Shown: piece by piece, positions 54,001 to 63,000 of the stretch | Position numbering within the stretch: the first letter of the stretch is position 1 | Layout of the letters: each line of letters begins with the position of its first letter | Source: Incurvaria masculella | Lineage: Eukaryota > Arthropoda > Insecta > Lepidoptera > Incurvariidae | Reading direction: 5' to 3' | NCBI GenBank assembly: GCA_946894095.1 | Contig: OX335649.1 | Span: forward strand, 13,410,001-13,474,000 | Length of the DNA stretch: 64,000 nt | Translations under genes and position numbers: made by a program | Notes under the pieces: generated by a model | The model's input: the letters and a program-made list of their open reading frames with translations, nothing else | Databases searched by the model: none | Told to the model about the DNA's origin: nothing

Positions 54001-57000
54001 TGTGATTATACTCGCGGAAGGATATCAAGATAATGTTGAGTTCAATCTACTTGGAGGTAAATAACATCTAACTTTTTCAGTCAAAATTTCTATCTTCATC
54101 TCATTTTGAACATTATGTATTTTGATTTTCATTGCTACGTTTACAGAATTCGAATCGTACTTTGTACATACGAACGAAGGAAATGCTGTCACAATAGCTA
54201 CTGCACAAAACCCGCTACCTCAAGACTTAACAAACCCATTCATCACGTTGGAGCTAGTCGCGTCAGGCCCCGAGTCGATATCAACTCATACCGTCATCGT
54301 ACTACGAGTACGTGCAGACGAATCCAGCGAGCAACTAATATTCGAAGAGACGTTCTATACAGGCTCATACACTGAAACTGAAGGATTAGTTTCCGATGTA
54401 ATCGTGAGCTTGGCTCAAGGTTATGACGATACCGTTGTGTTTTCCCTTGATGGAGGTAAACACATTTGCTTTCAATGACTCATTTGTTTTTCTTGTTTGT
54501 TTTGAAAAAAGCTCTTAAATAAAATATGTACTTTTGATTTTAGCCCAATCCCAGTGGTTCACCATTCAGCAAACAGGAAATATGGCTACATTGGTCGTCA
54601 ATCAGCCGATCGATTCTGCAGTAATAGCGAACAACCATCATTTAATGTTTTCAATAATGGCTGCTAAGCCCGGTACCGACGGCGCCGGTTCAGCTATATC
54701 TATTTCACTTCTAGATGGTAAGTCAACACACATTTTCATAAAAAATTACAAACAGTTTAACTAAATATAAAAAAAATATCATATGTATGTACAAACAAAG
54801 CGTAAGAATAGTATGAAATTATGGCATTTAACCGTACCTACTCGGAGTTATGCAAAATGTTATTGCAATGTGCAGATTTATCTTCAGCCACAGTACTAAG
54901 ATTTGAACAGGGAAGCTACACAGGCACGCTTTTGGAGAACGATCTGCAACTGCGTGTGATTATACTCTCGGAAGGATATCAAGATAATGTTGAATTCAAT
55001 CTACTGGGAGGTAAATCACACCTTAATTTTTCAGTTAAAATTTCTATCCGCATTTAATTTTGAACATTATGTATTTTGATTTTCATTACTACGTTTACAG
55101 AATTCGAATCGTACTTTGTACATACGAACGAAGGAAATGCTGTCACAATAGCTATTGCACAAAACTCGCTACCTCAAGACTTAACAAACCCATTCATCAC
55201 GTTGGAGCTAGTCGCGTCAGGCCCCGAGTCGATATCAACTCATACCGTCATCGTACTACGAGTACGTGCAGACGAATCCAGCGAGCAACTAATATTCGAA
55301 GAGACGTTCTATACAGGCTCATACACTGAAACTGAAGGATTAGTTTCCGATGTAATCGTGAGCCTGGCTCAAGGTTATGACGATACCGTTGTGTTTTCCC
55401 TTGATGGAGGTAAACACATTTGCTTTCAATGACTCATTTGTTTCTTTTGTTTGTTTTGAAAAAAGCTCTTAAATAAAATATGCACTTTTGATTTTAGCCC
55501 AATCCCAGTGGTTCACCATTCAGCAAACAGGAAATATGGCTACATTGGTCGTCAATCAGCCGATCGATTCTGCAGTAATAGCGAACAACCATCATTTAAT
55601 GTTTTCAATAATGGCTGCTAAGCCCGGTACCGACGGCGCCGGTTCAGCTATATCTATTTCACTTCTAGATGGTAAGTCAACACACATTTTCATAAAAAAA
55701 TACAAACAGTTTTACTAAATATAAAAAAATATCATATGTATGTACAAACAAAGCGTAAGAATAGTATGAAATTATAGCATTTAACCGTACCTACTCGAAG
55801 TTATGCAAAATGTTATTGCAATGTGCAGATTTATCTTCAGCCACAGTTCTAAGATTTGAGCAGGGAAGCTATACAGGCACGCTTCTGGAGAACGATCTGC
55901 AACTGAGTGTGATTATACTCGCGGAAGGATATCAAGATAATGTTGAGTTTAATCTACTTGGAGGTAAATAACACCTAACTTTTTCAGTTAAAATTTCTAT
56001 CTTCATCTCAATTTGAACATTATGTATTTTGATTTTACTTACTACGTTTACAGAATTCGAATCGTACTTTGTACATACGAACGAAGGAAATGCTGTCACA
56101 ATAGCTACTGCACAAAACCCGCTACCTCAAGACTTAACAAGCCCATTCATCACGTTGGAGCTAGTCGCGTCTGGCCCCGAGTCGATATCAACTCATACCG
56201 TCATCGTACTACGAGTACGTGCAGACGAATCCAGCGAGCAACTAATATTCGAAGAGACGTTCTATACAGGCTCATACACTGAAACTGAAGGATTAGTTTC
56301 CGATGTAATCGTGAGCCTGGCTCAAGGTTATGACGATACCGTTGTGTTTTCCCTTGATGGAGGTAAACACATTTGCTTTCAATGACTCATTTGTTTCTTT
56401 TGTTTGTTTTGAAAAAAGCTCTTAAATAAAATATGCACTTTTGATTTTAGCCCAATCCCAGTGGTTCACCATTCAGCAAACAGGAAATATGGCTACATTG
56501 GTCGTCAATCAGCCGATCGATTCTGCAGTAATAGCGAACAACCATCATTTAATGTTTTCAATAATGGCTGCTAAGCCCGGTACCGACGGCGCCGGTTCAG
56601 CTATATCTATTTCACTTCTAGATGGTAAGTCAACACACATTTTCATAAAAAAATACAAACAGTTTTACTAAATATAAAAAAATATCATATGTATGTACAA
56701 ACAAAGCGTAAGAATAGTATGAAATTATGGCATTTAACCGTACCTACTCGAAGTTATGCAAAATGTTATTGCAATGTGCAGATTTATCTTCAGCCACAGT
56801 TCTAAGATTTGAGCAGGGAAGCTATACAGGCACGCTTCTGGAGAACGATCTGCAACTGAGTGTGATTATACTCGCGGAAGGATATCAAGATAATGTTGAG
56901 TTTAATCTACTTGGAGGTAAATAACACCTAACTTTTTCAGTCAAAATTTCTATCTTCATCTCATTTTGAACATTATGTATTTTGATTTTACTTACCACGT

Positions 57001-60000
57001 TTACAGAATTCGAATCGTACTTTGTACATACGAACGAAGGAAATGCTGTCACAATAGCTACTGCACAAAACTCGCTACCTCAAGACTTAACAAACCCATT
57101 CATCACGTTGGAGCTAGTCGCGTCTGGCCCCGAGTCGATATCAACTCATACCGTCATCGTACTACGAGTACGTGCAGACGAATCCAGCGAGCAACTAATA
57201 TTCGAAGAGACGTTCTATACAGGCTCATACACTGAAACTGAAGGATTAGTTTCCGATGTAATCGTGAGCCTGGCTCAAGGTTATGACGATACCGTTGTGT
57301 TTTCCCTTGATGGAGGTAAACACATTTGCTTTCAATGACTCATTTGTTTCTTTTGTTTGTTTTGAAAAAAGCTCTTAAATAAAATATGCACTTTTGATTT
57401 TAGCCCAATCCCAGTGGTTCACCATTCAGCAAACAGGAAATATGGCTACATTGGTCGTCAATCAGCCGATCGATTCTGCAGTAATAGCGAACAACCATCA
57501 TTTAATGTTTTCAATAATGGCTGCTAAGCCCGGTACCGACGGCGCCGGTTCAGCTATATCTATTTCACTTCTAGATGGTAAGTCAACACACATTTTCATA
57601 AAAAAATACAAACAGTTTTAATAAATATAAAAAAATATCATATGTATGTACAAACAAAGCGTAAGAATAGTATGAAATTATGGCATTTAACCGTACCTAC
57701 TCGAAGTTATGCAAAATGTTATTGCAATGTGCAGATTTATCTTCAGCCACAGTTCTAAGATTTGAGCAGGGAAGCTATACAGGCACGCTTCTGGAGAACG
57801 ATCTGCAACTGAGTGTGATTATACTCGCGGAAGGATATCAAGATAATGTTGAGTTTAATCTGCTTGGAGGTAAATAACACCTAACTTTTTCAGTCAAAAT
57901 TTCTATCTTCATCTCATTTTGAACATTATGTATTTTGATTTTACTTACTACGTTTACAGAATTCGAATCGTACTTTGTACATACGAACGAAGGAAATGCT
58001 GTCACAATAGCTACTGCACAAAACCCGCTACCTCAAGACTTAACAAGCCCATTCATCACGTTGGAGCTAGTCGCGTCTGGCCCCGAGTCGATATCAACTC
58101 ATACCGTCATCGTACTACGAGTACGTACAGACGAATCCAGCGAGCAACTAATGTTCGAAGAGACGTTCTATATAGGCTCATACACTGAAACTGAAGGATT
58201 AGTGTCCGATGTTATCATGAGTCTGGCTCAAGGTTACGACGATACCGTTGTATTTTCCCTTGATGGAGGTAAACACATTTGCTTTCTTTTACTCATTTGG
58301 TCTATTTTTTCGCTTTGAAAACGCTCTTCAACAAAATATGTTCTTTTGATTTCAGCCCAATCCCAGTGGTTCACCATTCAACAAACAGGAAATATGGCTA
58401 CATTGGTCGTCAATCAGCCGATCGATTCTGCAGTAATAGCGAACAACCATCATTTAATGTTTTCAATAATGGCTGCCAAGCCCGGTACGAACGGCGCCAG
58501 TTCAGCAGTATCTATTTCACTTCTAGATGGTAATTCAACACAATTTCATAAAAAAACACAATCAGGCTAACTAATTATATATATGTGATCATCTGTATAC
58601 ACGGTGTTCGGAAATAGGTACTACACCCCGAAAACCTCATGTTTACAGTTTCATGAAGGGAATCTATTGCGGTATGTCTTTTTTTTTAAAGTTTTTGTTA
58701 CCGCTTTCAAAAACAAAAATCCAGATCAATTTATCGTGTCAGTGTACCAAGATTTCCCCGCGTTTTTTGAATGGAAACACACATTTGCATACCTTGCGCC
58801 CCTAAAAGTGCGGCTGGTAGGGCGCTAGGTAACAGCGCTTCTCGACGCGCCGCGCAAGCTACAAGTAGGTAGTACCTATAGGTTAAGTAGAACAACAATC
58901 CCATTTAACTACTCAGGGTAGGTACACACAATACGAAATTAAGCAGGGAGTGGCAGGAGGGCCTATTTTATCATCATTTGTCCCACTCCCGACCGACGAG
59001 GTCCATGGTATTTCTTACTTTCAGGGGGGCTGCAAAAACCATAATAACATAACAATACACGTTCATAAGCGTCCGATGCGCACTTAAGCTGCTTACCTAG
59101 GCCATATCGCCATTGGAACTGCCGATACATCCCTACACATAAAAAGCGCCCAATCATCCTGTTATGATCCTCTCCGACGCGCGACGGGGTAAACATACAT
59201 ATGTAGGTACTTACAGTCTTATTCAAAGTGACCCTGTCAAAACTTAGTACGGGATTAGCACTGGACTAACCATACAAAAACCGGGTTTGTCCGACAATAA
59301 TTCACGCACCAAAGTTAGTCCGCCCACTCTAAATACGATAGTAGGTATGTCATTTGCAATTGCATACCTACTTAGGTAATTTCTCTCATTTGTTAAATAA
59401 GCTTCTAACATAGGTATTAATGGACTATGAGCATTTGCTATGATTAATGAATAATCACAAAACAGTTACAAAAAGTTTGAAAGGCTCGTGGCTTAGGGGC
59501 GCGACGGGTGTACTGCCTTCCATCCCAGATATCTGGGTACAAATCTCCGCCCCGCCCAGTTTATGTACCTACCACTTTCTTTCTTTTTCTGAGTTAACAT
59601 TTGTTACGAATGCGTGCGAGTTGTTCCATGGTTCGGAATCCATGTAAAACAAGGTCCCCATCCCCTATAAGGTGGACGGTCGAACCATCGCATTGGATGA
59701 AAAGATGGTCGAAGCTGTAATTAAAAACTTACCGTGTATTTCATCCAGTTAAATGAAGCCATGCTCATAAAGGGAAGGTCTTGGCATGGCACCATTCGAG
59801 AATGCGTTGTGTTGGGCTAATATCAGAAGGTGAGTGTGTTATTAGCCACCCATGTCCAGTCACATAAAAAACCTATTACAACGTAACCTAAAAAAAGCGG
59901 CACTCACCAAACACTAAAAATACTGAATATCGCTAGAAATGCACAGTATTGAATTGATTTCAAGCACCGATACATAAAATGATAAAAAGTTATCAAAAAG

Positions 60001-63000
60001 AGCTTGTACTTCAACAGAAAACAATACAAAACACAACCTTTCGCGTAATCTCAATCACATGAAATCGAGCAGCCGCCGCCCGCCCCGCACCGGGTGACGA
60101 GACATGTTAGGTACTGAGCAGCGAGAACACCTGCATGCGTACGACGCAAAAGTTTTGTTTATTACCCAACGAAATTAAGAGGACCTCATCAAAGTTATTT
60201 AAAACGAATGCACTGATGTCACAAAAAAATCATTTAAGCTATGAATATTATAACTTTTCAATGTTAATATGTGTACATACGTGGACATATCACGCTATAA
60301 TACCGGTTACCAGTGTAAGCAGAATAATGAATATTTTACCGCAAGATTAAATAACAAAATGCTGCACAACACCGACCACTGCGTTCAGCCAAATATCCGA
60401 AGATAAATAATGCAACAGACACGAAGACGTTGATCCGCTATCACTAGTTTTCACCACCGCCAGTCACCTGCAATCCGATAAGTAACTTTCGGTTAAATGG
60501 CATATTTGTATGGTGTAACCTAAAAGTAACTTTGGGATTATTTTGCTGGGGGATGGTGGCAACGGGCGTATGACAAGTAATATTGGCCTAAACCAATGAG
60601 CTCTAAACCCTAAGTTACATCTTTCGACATGCACGGGACAACTTGACTAGCCGATTCTCTCATCGATGAGGCGCGCAGGTTAGTTATCCAGCTAGTTAGG
60701 TACCTACCGACCCACTCAGCCTCAGGCTGAGATAAATAGTCGAAACAAAAACTAAGACTAACGAAAAGTAGTACTTTGTGACGTTAATTTGCATTACTTT
60801 AATATTTCGTCCATACACATTTTGTGTCAAAGTGACGTCACAAAGTACTACTTTTCGTTAGACTTAGTTTTTGTGTCGATTATTTATCTCAGCCTCAGTG
60901 TGTCAAAATTATTAAGCGTTTAAAGTTTATGTGAGGACCGACTTTAGTAGTGAGTAGCTGGCAACAAGTAAATAACGTGCATAAACCAGACTCAGCTCCT
61001 GCACGTGCGTTGTGTTGCATGAATGAATTCGACCGGCAGTGCGATTACGCAAAATTTGAGGATGGTGGCGCGGTACGTGTAGGTGCGCCCCCGTTATTTC
61101 TAAAGAGCGATTACGAAGCCGTTTTTCATCCACCTACATCCAGCACGGACCAATCTGTGTCGACAATAGGTCAACTTTTGAGGTACTTGACTAGACGAGC
61201 AGACGAAATACGTTTACCTCCCCGCATTTGACAGTTCTTTGCCGTTTCGTAATACCAATTCGACGCGAAATGTATGGAGTTGACCTAATTGCTGCGGGTA
61301 GCGCTGAGTGCCGCACCATTTGTGAATGCATCGATTTCGTAATCGCAAAAGCTGTCATATTGCTGTAAGTACAGCAACCTACACCCAATTTTGTGCTTCG
61401 TAATTGCACTGCGGGTCAATTTGTTTTACTACGGCACTACGCACTAGGTAGGTAACAGGGAATCCGAGAAATCCCCTAATGAATGGGTAGATAGATGAGC
61501 GAAGGACATTATTTTTAAATTATTCATTGTGAATGTTGCTTTTCCAAATAGTTCACATTTCACAAATTGAGTTTTACACATGGCCATAATTTATTCACAG
61601 GTATCTGGCATTCATTAAAAATATTGTTTTCGCACAAAGCAAGTACGTCGCTTTTTAAACGAATATGATATCTTTGTAGAATCCACCGTGAAGCAAGGAT
61701 ACATTAATTAAAGAAAGTATAACAGTATGTATTTTTTTAACTTTCTTTCTTTACTTCACTAATACATGAAACGCGTGTACGGAGCCAAATGTCGAGCTTT
61801 ACATACATACATACCGCAAAAGATTCAGTTCATGAAACTGTACATAAGGTTTTCGGGCTGTAGTACCTATTACCGAACACCATGTATACAAACAAAGCGT
61901 AAGGATGGTTTGAAATTATAGCATTAAACCTTACCTATTCGAAATTATGAAAAATGTTATTGCAATGTGCAGATTTATCTTCAGCCACAGTTCTAAGGTT
62001 TGAACAGGGAAGCTACACAGGCACGCTTCTGGAGAACGATCTGCAATTGAGTGTCATTATACTCGCGGAAGGATATCAAGATAATGTTGAGTTCAATCTA
62101 CTAGGGGGTGAATAACTGCTAACTTTTTCAATTAAAATTTCTATCTTCATCTCATTTTGAATATTATGTATTTGAATTTTCATTACTACGTTTACAGAAT
62201 TTGAATCGTACTTTGTACATACGAACGAAGGAAATGCTGTCACAATAGCTACTGCACAAAACCCGCTACCTCAAGACTTAACAAACCCATTCATCACGTT
62301 GGAGCTAGTCGCGACTGGCCCCGAGTCGATATCAACTCATACCGTCATCGTACTACGAGTACGTACAGATGAATCCAGCGAGCAACTAATGTTCGAAGAG
62401 ACGTTCTATACAGGCTCATACACTGAAACTGAAGGATTAGTGTCCGATGTAATCATGAGCCTGGCTCAAGGTTATGACGATACGGTTGTATTTTCCCTTG
62501 ATGGAGGTAAACACATTTGCTTTCAATTACTCTTTGGTTTTTTTTTTTTTGAAACAGCTCTTTAACAAAATATGTACTTTTGATGTCAGTCCAATCCCAG
62601 TGGTTCACCATTCAACAAATAGGAAATATGGCTACATTGGTCGTCAATCAGCCGATCGATTCCGCAGTAATAGCGAACAACCATCATATAATGTTTTCAA
62701 TAACGGCTGCCAAGCCCGGTACCAACAGCGCCAGTTCAGCTGTATCTATTTCACTTCTAGATGGTAAGTCAACACAATTTCATAAAAAACACAATCAGGT
62801 CAAATAATTATAAAAACCTTATCATATGTATGTACAAGCAAATCGTAATTATGGTATGAAATTATGACATTTAACCGTACCTACTTAAAGTTATGCAAAA
62901 TGTTATTGCAATATGCAAAACACACTCACATACAATACGCTACAGGAGACTACACACAGTACCAAATCTTTGAGTGTGATCTCGTGTGCTATATTGGTAG

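Larger units (their letters stand above)
58600..61884. mobile_element. Composite 3.3-kb insertion with about 80-bp terminal inverted repeats
   Basis: The left end CACGGTGTTCGGAAATAGGT and the right end, reversed, CATGGTGTTCGGTAATAGGT begin inverted repeats of about 80 bp (58600-58676 and 61806-61884). They also share CAGTTTCATGAA and TTGCGGTATGT. TATA (or TA) flanks both ends, and the sequence outside rejoins to the normal intron (CAAACAAAGCG). Inside are a SINE (59480-59880), a GTAACC-type repeat (60465-60560), a foldback (60721-60898) and a 93-codon frame at 60950-61231 with no known domain. No transposase is recognised. Confidence 0.7.

Noticed and set aside
49164..56624. Higher-order repeat as a pure assembly duplication
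   Set aside because: Paired modules differ by several private substitutions and by one base in period, so they are not exact copies; raw reads would still be worth checking.
49336..58188. Recurring 89-codon frame (MNIMYFDF...) in nearly every array module
   Set aside because: It is a shifted frame over the L exon, open only because the copies are nearly identical. It ignores the acceptor and breaks the domain pattern.
49164..58529. Regular 954-bp period read as a satellite or CRISPR-like array
   Set aside because: Each unit contains three exons with intact splice sites and one continuous reading frame; there are no spacers.
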